A stretch of 64,000 bases of DNA from Planctomycetota bacterium (GCA_004376375.1 SOJX01000150.1:32584-96583); one strand, 5' to 3'. Shown: positions 32,399 through 41,955, numbered from the stretch's first letter. The notes: generated by a model from the sequence alone, not told the origin. A program made the numbers and translations.

Positions 32399-33837
32399 CC
32401 GTAAGAGTACGCTACGCTCCCTCACCGACCGGCTACCAGCATTTCGGAAACCTCCGGACGGCTGTTTTCAACTACCTGTTCGCCCGGAAGCACGGCGGTG
32501 TTTTCGTCCTCCGAATCGAAGACACCGACCGCGAGCGCTCAAAAAAGGAATACGAAGACCTCATCAGGGAAGATTTCGAATGGCTCGGTATCGCAATCGA
32601 CGAGTCACCCTGGCACGGCGGCGAGTACGGGCCGTACCGCCAGAGCGAAAGGTTGCATATCTATAAAGAACACCTGGAGCGCCTGGTCAAGAAAGACATG
32701 GTGTTTAGATGCTTTTGCGAAGGGGAGGGTGAGCCAGAAGCGGAAAAGAAACAGGTCGTCAGCCCCGACCCGTGCCGTTTCCTCCCGGCGGAAGATGTGA
32801 AGCGTTTTGAAAAGGAAGGACGGCCGTTCTGCTGGCGGTTCGCGACGCCGCGGGATGCGATTGTCAGATTCAAAGACCTCGTGCGCGGCAACGTGCGCGT
32901 CAAGGCCTCCGAAGTGACGGATTTCGTGGTCATAAAACAGGACGGCATGCCGACATACCATTTCGGCGTTGTCGTCGACGACGCGCTTATGAAGATAACG
33001 CACGTTATCCGCGGCCGCGACCACCTGACCAACACGGCGAACCACTGGCTGCTTTACGACGCTTTCGGATATGAAAAACCGACGTGGTGCCATATAAGCC
33101 GCACGAGCAAACTCAAGAAGCGGGAAATGCTCGACGCGCTCGACCACCTCGAGATGGGCGTCCGGCCAAAGAAACCGATACCGGTAATCGGTTACCGGAA
33201 GCTGGGATATCTTCCCGAAGCGATTGTGAATTACTCGGCCCTTCTGGGATGGCATCCGAGGGACGAAATCGAGAAGTTCAACCTGGACGATAAAATCGAG
33301 GAATTCGACCCGAAAGACCTCACCAAGGGAGATTCAGCCTTCGATATCTCCAAGTTCAACTGGCTTTCGGAGAAATATATCAAAGAGGCCGACATCGACC
33401 GCCTGTCCGAACTGGCGCGGCCGTTTTTCGAGGCGGCGGACATAACGCCACCTGAAGATAAACTGTACCTGCGCCTCATCGACGCGCTTCGCGGAAAGTG
33501 CGCAATGGTTTCAGAGCTTCCGCCGCGGTTCGTTCCGTTTATCGGCGGCGTCAAGCTGGCTGAAGACGGCCGGAAAACCCTCCAGGAACCGGGCGCGAAA
33601 AAAGTCCTTGGCTTGATTGTTAATAAAATGGAAGCGAAAACTGATTTGAAGCCGGAGGATTTCGACCCGATAATACGCGAGGTCGGAGAAGAGCTTGGCG
33701 TAAAGGGAAAGAATCTTTTCTTCCCGATCCGGAGCTCGATTATCGGCACGCCGCACGGGCCGATGATGTCGCTCTATCTCGAGATTTTCGGCAAAGACGA
33801 AGTCCTGCGCCGCCTGCGCGCGGGGATTGGAGAGTAA
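32395..33837 (+). CDS. gltX: Glutamyl-tRNA synthetase
   Basis: 480 residues from ATG 32395. Class I synthetase: YAPSPTGYQHFGNLRTAVFN holds the HIGH equivalent (HFGN), and VLRIEDTDRERSK and GMPTYHFGVVVDDALMKITHVIRG are conserved. The KMSKS equivalent reads SKLKKRE rather than the common LSKR form. Both substitutions keep the key His and the second Lys, so activity is expected. Whether it is a discriminating or non-discriminating GluRS cannot be judged. It is followed after 2 bases by cysS. Confidence 0.94.
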   Translation: MTVRVRYAPSPTGYQHFGNLRTAVFNYLFARKHGGVFVLRIEDTDRERSKKEYEDLIREDFEWLGIAIDESPWHGGEYGPYRQSERLHIYKEHLERLVKKDMVFRCFCEGEGEPEAEKKQVVSPDPCRFLPAEDVKRFEKEGRPFCWRFATPRDAIVRFKDLVRGNVRVKASEVTDFVVIKQDGMPTYHFGVVVDDALMKITHVIRGRDHLTNTANHWLLYDAFGYEKPTWCHISRTSKLKKREMLDALDHLEMGVRPKKPIPVIGYRKLGYLPEAIVNYSALLGWHPRDEIEKFNLDDKIEEFDPKDLTKGDSAFDISKFNWLSEKYIKEADIDRLSELARPFFEAADITPPEDKLYLRLIDALRGKCAMVSELPPRFVPFIGGVKLAEDGRKTLQEPGAKKVLGLIVNKMEAKTDLKPEDFDPIIREVGEELGVKGKNLFFPIRSSIIGTPHGPMMSLYLEIFGKDEVLRRLRAGIGE

Positions 33838-33839
33838 TC

Positions 33840-35261
33840 ATGCCGCTGATGCTGAACAGCACTTTGCACGGCAGGAAAGTCGAGTTCAAGCCTATCCACG
33901 AAGGCGAGGTCCGCATGTACCATTGCGGGCCGACCGTCTACGATTACGCGCACATCGGCAACTTCCGCGCATTCGTTTTCTCAGACCTTCTTCGGCGGTA
34001 CTTCGAGTACAGGGGATACAAGGTCAAACAGGTCATGAACATAACCGACGTCGGCCACCTGACGACCGATGCGGACGAAGGCGAGGACAAGATCCTCGTC
34101 GCCATGCGCCGTGAAGGCCTGAAAGACCCGTGGGAGGTCGCGCGGTTCTATGAAGAAAAATTCTTCGAAGACCTTGACACGCTCGACATCAGGCGCGCGC
34201 ACCATTACCCACGCGCGACCGAAATGGTGCCCGAGATGCTGGAGTGTACAAAGAAACTGCTGGAGAAAGGCAACGCGTACGAGGTAAACGGCTCCGTGTA
34301 TTTCGACGTGGATACGTTTCCGGAGTACGGCAAGCTCTCGGGCAACGACGTCGCCAGGCTCCGGGCCGGTGCGCGGCTCGAGCTGAATCCCGACAAGCGC
34401 CACCCGTACGATTTCGCCCTGTGGAAGCAAGACCCCAGCCATATAATGAAATGGGATTCGCCCTGGGGAGAAGGATTTCCCGGCTGGCACCTCGAATGCT
34501 CCGTCATGGGGACCAAATTCCTCGGCCAGCCGTTCGACATCCACACCGGCGGCGAGGACAACACCTTCCCCCACCACGAATGCGAAATCGCCCAGGCGGA
34601 AGCCGCGTACGACAAACCGTTCGTGAATTACTGGCTGCATGTGCGGCACCTGCTGGTCGACGGCGAAAAGATGTCCAAGTCCAGAGGAAATTTCTACACC
34701 CTGCGCGATCTCCTGGACCAGGGTTATGACCGCAAGGCTATCCGCTACCAGCTCATGGTTTCATATTACGGTGTAAACCAGAATTTCACGATGGACGGAA
34801 TCGGCGCCGCCCGCCGCTCAATCGACAGGCTCAACCAGTGCATCCGCCGCCTGAAAGATATGAGAGGAGAGGTAGACAACCCTGATTTCGGCCCGCTGAT
34901 GGAAACTGCGCGAAACGAGTTTGACCGTGAGATGGAAGACGACCTGAACGTCACCGGCGCGATGGGCAAGGTCTTTGAGTTCGTCACCAGTATTAATAAG
35001 CTCGAGCTTTCTCTTTCGCAGGCGACTGAAGCCTTGAATTTTTTCAGAGAGATTAACGGGATTCTCGGAGTGCTCGAGCTGAGCGACGTCGAGGTCCCGG
35101 AAGAGATAATGGAAATTATCCAGAGGCGCGAAGTCGTCCGCCGCGCGAAAAACTGGGCCGAATCGGATAAACTACGCGACGAGCTGAAAGAACTTGGCTG
35201 GGCGGTCGAGGATACTTCAACCGGCCCCGTCGCCAAGCGTTTAACGCATCCTATCGACTGA
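33840..35261 (+). CDS. cysS: Cysteinyl-tRNA synthetase
   Basis: 473 residues. MYHCGPTVYDYAHIGNFRAF has the first zinc Cys and the HIGH motif, GWHLECSVMG and FPHHECEIAQAEA supply the other zinc ligands, and KMSKSRGNFYTL is intact. The C-terminal helical domain is complete. It is the last gene of the ispF operon; a heptamer array follows its stop by 12 bases. Confidence 0.97.
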   Translation: MPLMLNSTLHGRKVEFKPIHEGEVRMYHCGPTVYDYAHIGNFRAFVFSDLLRRYFEYRGYKVKQVMNITDVGHLTTDADEGEDKILVAMRREGLKDPWEVARFYEEKFFEDLDTLDIRRAHHYPRATEMVPEMLECTKKLLEKGNAYEVNGSVYFDVDTFPEYGKLSGNDVARLRAGARLELNPDKRHPYDFALWKQDPSHIMKWDSPWGEGFPGWHLECSVMGTKFLGQPFDIHTGGEDNTFPHHECEIAQAEAAYDKPFVNYWLHVRHLLVDGEKMSKSRGNFYTLRDLLDQGYDRKAIRYQLMVSYYGVNQNFTMDGIGAARRSIDRLNQCIRRLKDMRGEVDNPDFGPLMETARNEFDREMEDDLNVTGAMGKVFEFVTSINKLELSLSQATEALNFFREINGILGVLELSDVEVPEEIMEIIQRREVVRRAKNWAESDKLRDELKELGWAVEDTSTGPVAKRLTHPID

Positions 35262-35273
35262 TAAAGTCACTTC

Positions 35274-35333
35274 GATTTGGGATTGCGGATTTTTTCTTTA
35301 ATCTGAAATCCGCAATCCTAAATCCGCAATCCG
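35274..35333. repeat. Heptamer word array with inverted arms
   Basis: Left arm: GATTTGG, GATTGCG, GATTTTT (35274-35294). Right arm: AAATCCG, CAATCCT, AAATCCG, CAATCCG (35306-35333). The right arm is the complement of GGATT-type words, so the two can pair. Confidence 0.85.
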
Positions 35334-35341
35334 AGGATGGC

Positions 35342-36730
35342 GTGCCTGCCGGAACTATCCACAAGCTTCAGGAATTCTGGGACAAAAAGGAGTGCCGCTG
35401 GGTTTGTATTATCTTCTTCGCGCTATGCGTTAGTGCATATCTCGCTACCTGCACGTGGAAGGCCGGTATCTGGGAAAGCCGAACGGTAACTGCGATTGAG
35501 AATTCCGTTCCGGATGCCCAAGATAAATCTAAACCGGAAAAGAAAATTAAATTAAACGACTCCGCGGTGTTTTATCTTGCAGGCCGATACGCGTTTTCAG
35601 AAGAACTCTACTCGTTCGAAGCGCCGCCGACCGCGCCCGGGCGGCCGGGGCGCGATTTTCTTTACCCTCCCTTCTTCGCCATGCTGGTCTGGCCGATAAC
35701 GGTATTCGGGTTCCGCCCCTTCATCGTAATATGGCTCCTGGAGAACCTGGCGCTGGTAATACTTTCCGTGTGGCTTGCGGCGAAGTTTATCGGAAGGCGC
35801 GAAAATGAGCCGGTAAAATGGTGGATGTGGCTTCTGCCGCTCCTGCTGACGCTCCGGGCATTCGACGCAAACTTCCGGCAGGGACAGGCAAACGTGCTGA
35901 CGTTGTTTTTCCTTGTCGCCGCATTTGCCGCGATAACGTGCAGGCGCGAATTCCTGGGCGGCCTGGCGTATGCGGTTGCGTGTATTCTGAAGATAACCCC
36001 TATCCTGATCCTTCCGTACTTCCTTTTGAAACGTCAGTGGTTTTTTCTCCTGGGCTGGCTGGTGGGAATTATGTGTACCGTAATAGTTATTCCATCCTTA
36101 TTGCTCGGCCCGGGAAAAGCGTACCAGCGGCATGCGGATTTTTATAATAAAATAGTCGACCCGTTCGTCACCAAGGCGGGGCAGAACCCCAGGGAAGGGG
36201 CGGGGCAGTCGCTTCACGCCGCGGTGGACCGTTTCCTTTCCCCGATTGACGCAAGCCGACATGACGATACTGTATTGCGTTTGAACGTGGTCTCCCTGTC
36301 GCGCAAGGCAAGGTACGCCATTAAAATAATTCTGGTTGTCCTGATTGCAGCGGTTACCGGTTTCGTTTGCAGGAGAAAACCGTCTGAAAACAGGGAACTG
36401 CTTCTTGCGCTCGAGTTTGCAGCCATCGTTGCATTCATGCTTATGGCGTCGCCGCTGTCGAGGAAGGCGAGTTTCGTTGTAATGCTGGTTCCGTACGTTG
36501 CAGCCGTACATTACTTTTCCAGATCGCAACCCGGCGGCTGTCGAATCTTTTTCACGATTGTCTTCGCGTTTTCGGTATTTACCCATACTTTTACCGCGCC
36601 TTTCTGGTTCGGCAAAACGGTCGGCACGTATCTGCTCGCCTGTTCAATAATGTTCTTCGGAACGCTTTTCCTGTGGCTGGGGTTTTCTATAACCTTGAAT
36701 AAAGAACATTCAGGTCAAATAGAAAATTAA
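35342..36730 (+). CDS. GT87-like (DUF2029) integral membrane glycosyltransferase
   Basis: 462 residues, about ten membrane segments. FLYPPFFAMLVWPI, the RQGQANVLTLFFLVAAF segment and ILKITPILILPYFLLKRQW are the recognisable GT87/DUF2029 core; characterised relatives transfer mannose from polyprenyl-phosphate sugars. A large extracytoplasmic loop with a Lys-rich stretch lies between the first and second helices. The start is read as GTG 35342 preceded by GAGG. It precedes the M50-like/TPR gene by 9 bases, so both are likely co-transcribed from upstream. Confidence 0.8.
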   Translation: MPAGTIHKLQEFWDKKECRWVCIIFFALCVSAYLATCTWKAGIWESRTVTAIENSVPDAQDKSKPEKKIKLNDSAVFYLAGRYAFSEELYSFEAPPTAPGRPGRDFLYPPFFAMLVWPITVFGFRPFIVIWLLENLALVILSVWLAAKFIGRRENEPVKWWMWLLPLLLTLRAFDANFRQGQANVLTLFFLVAAFAAITCRREFLGGLAYAVACILKITPILILPYFLLKRQWFFLLGWLVGIMCTVIVIPSLLLGPGKAYQRHADFYNKIVDPFVTKAGQNPREGAGQSLHAAVDRFLSPIDASRHDDTVLRLNVVSLSRKARYAIKIILVVLIAAVTGFVCRRKPSENRELLLALEFAAIVAFMLMASPLSRKASFVVMLVPYVAAVHYFSRSQPGGCRIFFTIVFAFSVFTHTFTAPFWFGKTVGTYLLACSIMFFGTLFLWLGFSITLNKEHSGQIEN

Positions 36731-36739
36731 GGACTGGAT

Positions 36740-38731
36740 GTGAATCAGCATTTAGCATCTGACAAGAGTAAATCCGGAGTATTGCACTCACTGTTCCTGT
36801 TTCTCGCTTTTCCCTCACGCGGTGAACGGTGGCGTATAGTCCGGCTCTGGGCTTTTGTATTCAGCATGCTGGTCATCTGGAGCCGCTTGGGTGTTTTTCT
36901 CCACGAAGCTGCCGGCCATGCCCTTGCCTGGTGGTTATGGGGCGGCAGCGTGGACTCAATTGAAGTTTACCTCTTCGCCGGCGGCATTGTACGCCGAGGC
37001 CATTTCCCAGCGTGCGAATGTCCGGAATTTATTTTCTGCATGGCCGGGCTATTTGTTCAGATAATACTGGGTGCGGCTCTGGCGATTATCGTAGCGTTTT
37101 CCATTCGTGGGAAAGCGGAAGTCACATACCGGCGCGCGACAATATTACATGTCCTCGCCTGGGGAGCCGGTCTCAATCTGATTGGCGCATTGCATTACTC
37201 GTTACTGGGCGCTTTCTACGGATATGGCGATTCAGCCGGCTATTCATGGTTATTTCTACCTTCACTTCTTCTTATATTTATCTTCGCACCCGTCACAATA
37301 TACCTATGGGTAAAAACGCTTGGGCCGTTTTTGGTCAGCGGTATTCCAAAAACTGAAGATAATGGAAACGTGTTTTCTACCAGGCGTCGGCTCGGGCTGA
37401 CAGGTGTTTTGATCTTCGCGGTTCCAGCTCTGATTTACTTGAGTGGGCTTGCACTGGAGACCAAGTATACTGGGAAAAGCTTTGCTTCGCTCAGAGCGGA
37501 GGGAGTCGCGACTGAACGCGCTATAGAGGAAAAGAAAAAGGAAAAACTTAATACGTGGCGCGAAACTCACGGTGACAAGCCTCCCCCGCCCGAAGTTATT
37601 GAGGTGAAGGAGGAAGAAATAGATAAACCTTTTCCGCTTATGTATGTTATTTTCGGTCTTGACCTTTTACTTGCATTGTTTTTTCTTTTCCTGCCTTTGC
37701 GGTTCTACACGCTGAGGTCAGGGTCGTCCTTTTCCGGCTCCGAAGGCAAACGTCATAAAATCCGCATTCCATGGGTCACGCCGCTCGCGGCAGCGTTGCT
37801 GGCCCTGTTTCTCTGCTACCTGTTCTATCCGCTGGCGAGAATTTACTTCGACAAAGCACTTGCCGACTGGCGCAAGGGCAATTCGGATAATGCAATTGTG
37901 TATTTTAATAAGGCGATTGAACATGAACCGGAATGGGCATCTGCCTTTTACAATCGCGGGCTGGTCAAACGTGACATAAATGATATCGACGGTGCTATTG
38001 CGGATATGACCAGAGCTATTGAGTTCAACCCGGAATTCGCAGATGCCTATTTGAATCGAGGCCGTCTAAAACGCAGGAAAGAAGACTTTGAAGGTGCGAT
38101 ACAGGACTTCAACGAGGCGATTAAACTTGCACCGGATAAGTTCAATGCCTATTACGCCCGGGGGCTCGCAAGGTGGAAAAGGGGAAATATTGACGGTGCA
38201 CTTAGTGACTTTGCCAAAGCGGTTGAACTGGAACCTGAATACTGGCGGATATTTTACAGTCGCGGTTTCTGTTTATTCTGGAATGGTATGCTTGAGAAGG
38301 CATTGGAAGACTTTACCAGGGTTTTAGATATTCTTGGACGTGGAGAAGAGTTTTATGATCATACATTCGTTTATTGCTGCATTATCAAGGCGCGTCTGGA
38401 CGAAATCTCAGCAATGCGGAGCAAAGCTAAAGAATATCTTCCACTTATTAAAGGCAATGAGCGCCTGAAGCAGATTTTGTCATTCCTTTCCGGCGATATA
38501 GATGAGAATGAACTGCTGGAAACCTTCAGGTCAGTCGATGATCCTGACACAAGAAAAAAATGGGAATGCTCCATGTATTATTTTGTCGCGGAAATGCGGC
38601 TTGCCGCCGGCGACAGGTCGGGCGCGAAAGAGTTTTTCAATAAATGTATTGGTACGGGCGAAGCGGAAACTACAGAGTACAAGTGTGCTGTTTATGAGTT
38701 GAAGCGGCTGGAATCGCCGCAAGGCGACTAG
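36740..38731 (+). CDS. M50-like membrane protein with C-terminal TPR domain
   Basis: 663 residues. The first ~200 residues resemble M50B-type membrane proteases: VFLHEAAGHALAWWLWGG sits in a membrane context, followed by HVLAWGAGLNLIGALHY. The spacing is HExxxH rather than HExxH, so metal binding is uncertain. More membrane segments run to about residue 380. From about 385 to 540 there are four TPR units with YNRGLVKRDINDIDGAIADM, YLNRGRLKRRKEDFEGAIQD and ARGLARWKRGNIDGALSDF, then helical repeats to the end. It may be a membrane-anchored scaffold or protease with a TPR reader. A GGCGAC hairpin covers the stop codon. Confidence 0.7.
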   Translation: MNQHLASDKSKSGVLHSLFLFLAFPSRGERWRIVRLWAFVFSMLVIWSRLGVFLHEAAGHALAWWLWGGSVDSIEVYLFAGGIVRRGHFPACECPEFIFCMAGLFVQIILGAALAIIVAFSIRGKAEVTYRRATILHVLAWGAGLNLIGALHYSLLGAFYGYGDSAGYSWLFLPSLLLIFIFAPVTIYLWVKTLGPFLVSGIPKTEDNGNVFSTRRRLGLTGVLIFAVPALIYLSGLALETKYTGKSFASLRAEGVATERAIEEKKKEKLNTWRETHGDKPPPPEVIEVKEEEIDKPFPLMYVIFGLDLLLALFFLFLPLRFYTLRSGSSFSGSEGKRHKIRIPWVTPLAAALLALFLCYLFYPLARIYFDKALADWRKGNSDNAIVYFNKAIEHEPEWASAFYNRGLVKRDINDIDGAIADMTRAIEFNPEFADAYLNRGRLKRRKEDFEGAIQDFNEAIKLAPDKFNAYYARGLARWKRGNIDGALSDFAKAVELEPEYWRIFYSRGFCLFWNGMLEKALEDFTRVLDILGRGEEFYDHTFVYCCIIKARLDEISAMRSKAKEYLPLIKGNERLKQILSFLSGDIDENELLETFRSVDDPDTRKKWECSMYYFVAEMRLAAGDRSGAKEFFNKCIGTGEAETTEYKCAVYELKRLESPQGD

Positions 38732-38739
38732 ATGTCGCC
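38723..38739. repeat. Small GGCGAC hairpin over a stop codon
   Basis: GGCGAC-TAGAT-GTCGCC; the TAG stop of the TPR gene lies in the loop. Confidence 0.55.
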
Positions 38740-38780
38740 GCTACTCCGCATTCAGGAACCCCTATTACCAGAATAGGCTT

Positions 38781-38809
38781 GAAAAAACGTTAAAAATGCA
38801 ATAGATTAA
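38781..38809 (+). promoter_or_regulatory. Promoter of the histidine kinase gene
   Basis: TTGAAA, 17 bases, TAGATT, about 40 bases before the ATG at 38850. Confidence 0.6.
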
Positions 38810-38849
38810 CCATATAGAAGGTTTTCCTGACCCCCAACCGGGGAATAAA

Positions 38850-41045
38850 ATGAAGCTGCCAGTCTGGAGTTCCATTTCAGCCGAATTCAAGATTTTTATC
38901 CTGATAATCCTCGCGCTGGTCGTGCCGAGTCTCCTCCTTTCGATAGCAAGCATGAACGCGCTCGGCAACGTTCAGGAGCGCTCGAGGCGGCAGCTCCGCG
39001 AGCGTTACGAGCGGCTGACCGGCGACGTTGCCCGCGAAGTGATGCGGCGCTTCAGGGAAGAAATAGACGGTGCAAGGCGGCTGATCGATCAGGCCGTCGG
39101 CCCGGGTTCGGAAGTGGCGAAAGCTGAAAGCGTTTTTAAAACTTATCTCGACGGTAAGGTTCTGTTCGCCAATCTTTTTATTTTCAATTCCAACGCTTCG
39201 CTGATTTACCCCCGGATTCCGCACGCAAACGCCCGGGGTATTAATGGCGAAGAGGATATCGAAGATAAAGAGCCGATATTTGAGAACGCGAAATACTACG
39301 AATACGAACGAAAAGCCTACGCCAGGGCAAAAATGGAATACGAGCGGATAGCAGGTACCGCGTCCGATCCGAAAATCCGCGCTTATGCCTTCCTGGCCGC
39401 GGGCAGGTGCGCGGGAAAAGCCGGCCTCGTCGACGAGGCGAAAAAGTTCTATGAAATTATTGTCCGGGATTATCCGGGCCATCGTGATGCCGAGGGCTTT
39501 TACTACGGCCTTGCCGCGCGTTACCGCATCTCAGAGCTTGCGGCCGATGAAGGCCCGTATTCGCGCGCCGGCAAACTGCTGGATACTCTGGAATTCCTGC
39601 TGGATGAGCAGCACGTAATCGACCGTGAGCAATATTACTATTTTGAAAGCCGCGTTCTGATGGAACTGGAAGATATTGAGATTACGGACAAGGACAAGCT
39701 GGAGAGCTTTCAGACTCGCCTTTCAAAACTGCTGGCGCGGCGCAAAGTGCTTGCCCGGGCAGCCGAGTTCGGCCTGGAGTTCAGGAACCTGTTCGATGAC
39801 GTAATACAGAGGTATATTAACGCCCCCGGCAGGCGTTTGCGGTTCGAGCGCATCGGTAAATCGAAGACGAAAACGGAGAACCGCCTTTTCGCATATATTA
39901 CCATTTCCGGCCCTGCCGGAGGTGCAGTGGGCTTTGAGATTGTCCCCAAGAATTTCCTGGAAGCAATTGTAAGGCCTGCAAGAAACAAGGTCCTGGAAGA
40001 AGAGAACCTGCCCGCCGACAGCCAGATAACCCTTACCGAAGGCGGCAAAAGCCTGTTCCCGGACGAAGATTTCTCAAAATTCTACCGGCTTTACGACGTC
40101 CAGCTTGGTGAGCCGCTTGAGAACCTTTGGGCGGTAGCGTTTCTGCGCGACGTTTCGGTGTTGAGCAGACTGACCTCGGAGACGAGGATATGGGTCATTA
40201 TCGCATCGGCAATCGCGCTTCTTATCGGCGTGTATTTTACTTCACGTACTGTTTCAAAACAAATGAAGATCGCTCGCCTGCAGTCCGACTTCGTCTCGAA
40301 CGTCACGCACGAGCTCAAGACGCCGCTGACTTCGATTCAAATGTTCGTCGAGACCTTGCAGATGGGCCGGGTCAGGGACGAGGAAGAGGAAAAGGAGTGC
40401 CTCGATATTATTTCCAGCGAGACTCTCAGGCTTTCCCGCCTGATTGATCGCGTGCTGACGTTCGCCCGAGTCGAACGCGGGATGCGCGAATTCCATTTCC
40501 GCTGGGCCTGGGTTGAAGATATTATTCGCGAGACAATCGCCGTTTTCAAAACGCAGGTCAAGCACGAGCGTATTCAGATGAACGTGCAGATCGACCCCAA
40601 GCTGCCCAAGCTGTGGGTGGATCCCGACGCCGTGCGGGAAGTGCTGCTCAACCTGTTTTCAAACGCCGTGAAATATTCCAAGGACGAGAAACGCATACAG
40701 GTCGTGGCACGCCAGGGCGTGAAGTACGTCTATATCGACGTCCGCGACTTTGGCATCGGCATATCGAAATGGGAGCGGAAACAGATATTTGAAAAGTTTT
40801 ACCGCTCCGATTCCCGCCTTGCGCGCGAGGTGGAAGGGACGGGCCTCGGGCTTACGATTTCGCTCCAGATAGCGAAAACCCACGGCGGTGATATAAAAGT
40901 CGTGAGCCACAAGGGGCGCGGCTCGACGTTTGCGCTTATACTGCCGAAGAAACCGCCCGCGCGCGAGCATAGTTCGGCGGAAAAAGCCAAGGGCGATACA
41001 GACGATCCGGCGCCTCCACACGGGCCCGGGCCGAAAAAGGAATAA
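38850..41045 (+). CDS. Membrane sensor histidine kinase with helical-repeat periplasmic domain
   Basis: 731 residues. Membrane segment 1 is at about 14-32 and segment 2 at about 446-464 (IWVIIASAIALLIGVYF), enclosing a ~400-residue sensor with TPR-like helices (YARAKMEYERIAG, LVDEAKKFYEIIVRDYPGHRDAEG). HisKA has phospho-acceptor H487 in SNVTHELKTPLTSIQMF; the ATPase domain has the N-box NLFSNAVKYSKD and DFGIGISKWERKQIFEKFY, and GTGLGLTISLQIAKTHGG. The C-terminal tail is rich in Lys, Asp and Pro. It most likely phosphorylates the regulator encoded 80 bases downstream. The signal sensed is unknown. Confidence 0.94.
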   Translation: MKLPVWSSISAEFKIFILIILALVVPSLLLSIASMNALGNVQERSRRQLRERYERLTGDVAREVMRRFREEIDGARRLIDQAVGPGSEVAKAESVFKTYLDGKVLFANLFIFNSNASLIYPRIPHANARGINGEEDIEDKEPIFENAKYYEYERKAYARAKMEYERIAGTASDPKIRAYAFLAAGRCAGKAGLVDEAKKFYEIIVRDYPGHRDAEGFYYGLAARYRISELAADEGPYSRAGKLLDTLEFLLDEQHVIDREQYYYFESRVLMELEDIEITDKDKLESFQTRLSKLLARRKVLARAAEFGLEFRNLFDDVIQRYINAPGRRLRFERIGKSKTKTENRLFAYITISGPAGGAVGFEIVPKNFLEAIVRPARNKVLEEENLPADSQITLTEGGKSLFPDEDFSKFYRLYDVQLGEPLENLWAVAFLRDVSVLSRLTSETRIWVIIASAIALLIGVYFTSRTVSKQMKIARLQSDFVSNVTHELKTPLTSIQMFVETLQMGRVRDEEEEKECLDIISSETLRLSRLIDRVLTFARVERGMREFHFRWAWVEDIIRETIAVFKTQVKHERIQMNVQIDPKLPKLWVDPDAVREVLLNLFSNAVKYSKDEKRIQVVARQGVKYVYIDVRDFGIGISKWERKQIFEKFYRSDSRLAREVEGTGLGLTISLQIAKTHGGDIKVVSHKGRGSTFALILPKKPPAREHSSAEKAKGDTDDPAPPHGPGPKKE

Positions 41046-41048
41046 ATG

Positions 41049-41104
41049 GATTTTAGATTTTCGATTTACGATTAAAAAATCGACAATCGTAAATCGACAA
41101 TCAA
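41049..41104. repeat. Heptamer word array with inverted arms, between kinase and regulator
   Basis: Eight exact 7-base units. Left arm: GATTTTA, GATTTTC, GATTTAC, GATTAAA. Right arm: AAATCGA, CAATCGT, AAATCGA, CAATCAA. About 18 bases of each arm pair with one mismatch. It begins 4 bases after the kinase stop codon. Confidence 0.9.
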
Positions 41105-41124
41105 AGCCACGCGGAGATTAAACC

Positions 41125-41955
41125 ATGGCCGAACGGATTCTGGTGGTTGAAGACGACCGTGCTATCGTACTGGGAATCGAGAAGAACCTTCGCTTCGAAG
41201 GCTTCGAGGTCCTTGTCGCAACGGACGGGGAAAAAGGCCTCAGCATAGCCATCGACAAGCAGCCCGACCTGATAATCCTCGATATCATGCTCCCGAAGAT
41301 GAACGGTTATGAGGTCTGCAAGACCTTGCGCAAGCACGAAATCGACATTCCCATAATCTTCCTTTCCGCAAAGAACCAGACCATCGACAAGGTGATGGGG
41401 CTTGACCTCGGCGGCGACGATTATATCTCCAAGCCGTTTCGGATCGACGAGCTGCTGGCCAGGGTCAACGCCACGCTGCGCCGAAAACGCCTTGCGGCCC
41501 GCAAGCTGGGAAGCCTGGAGTTCGGTAACGTCAAGCTGGACGTCGGCGGGCGCGTCCTGCGCGTAAAGGGCAAGGAAGTCGAGCTTTCGACGCGGGAATT
41601 CATGCTGCTTAAATACCTCGCTGAAAACGAGGGCGTGGTGCTTGACCGCCAGTCGATTCTGAACAAGGTCTGGGGTTACGATTACTACGGCACCTCGCGG
41701 ACGATCGATAACTTCGTTACCAAGCTCCGCCAGAAGATCGAGGACGACCCGGAGAATCCGCGCCACCTGATGACGATAAGGGGGGTCGGATACAAGTTTC
41801 TCCTCGAACCGATCGGAAAAAAGAAACCCGCAGCGGGGAAGAAAGCGGCGCCCACAAGAAAGCCTGTTCCAAAAAGTCAAAGCTCGAAGCGGAAATCACA
41901 GCCGTCCGGCCGACGGTCAACCGGAAAATCGCGGAGGAAGCCGCGCTCCTCCTAA
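41125..41955 (+). CDS. OmpR/PhoB-type response regulator
   Basis: 276 residues. The receiver domain has acidic pair E9/D10/D11, phospho-acceptor D53 in LIILDIMLPKMNGYEV and Lys in YISKPF; the C-terminal winged helix (about 125-230) has STREFMLLKYLAENEGVVLDR, VWGYDYYGTSRTIDNFVTKL and IRGVGYKF. An unusual ~45-residue Lys/Arg/Ser/Pro tail follows the DNA-binding domain and may strengthen non-specific DNA contact. It is paired with the kinase encoded immediately upstream; its RBS is GCGGAG. Confidence 0.95.
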   Translation: MAERILVVEDDRAIVLGIEKNLRFEGFEVLVATDGEKGLSIAIDKQPDLIILDIMLPKMNGYEVCKTLRKHEIDIPIIFLSAKNQTIDKVMGLDLGGDDYISKPFRIDELLARVNATLRRKRLAARKLGSLEFGNVKLDVGGRVLRVKGKEVELSTREFMLLKYLAENEGVVLDRQSILNKVWGYDYYGTSRTIDNFVTKLRQKIEDDPENPRHLMTIRGVGYKFLLEPIGKKKPAAGKKAAPTRKPVPKSQSSKRKSQPSGRRSTGKSRRKPRSS

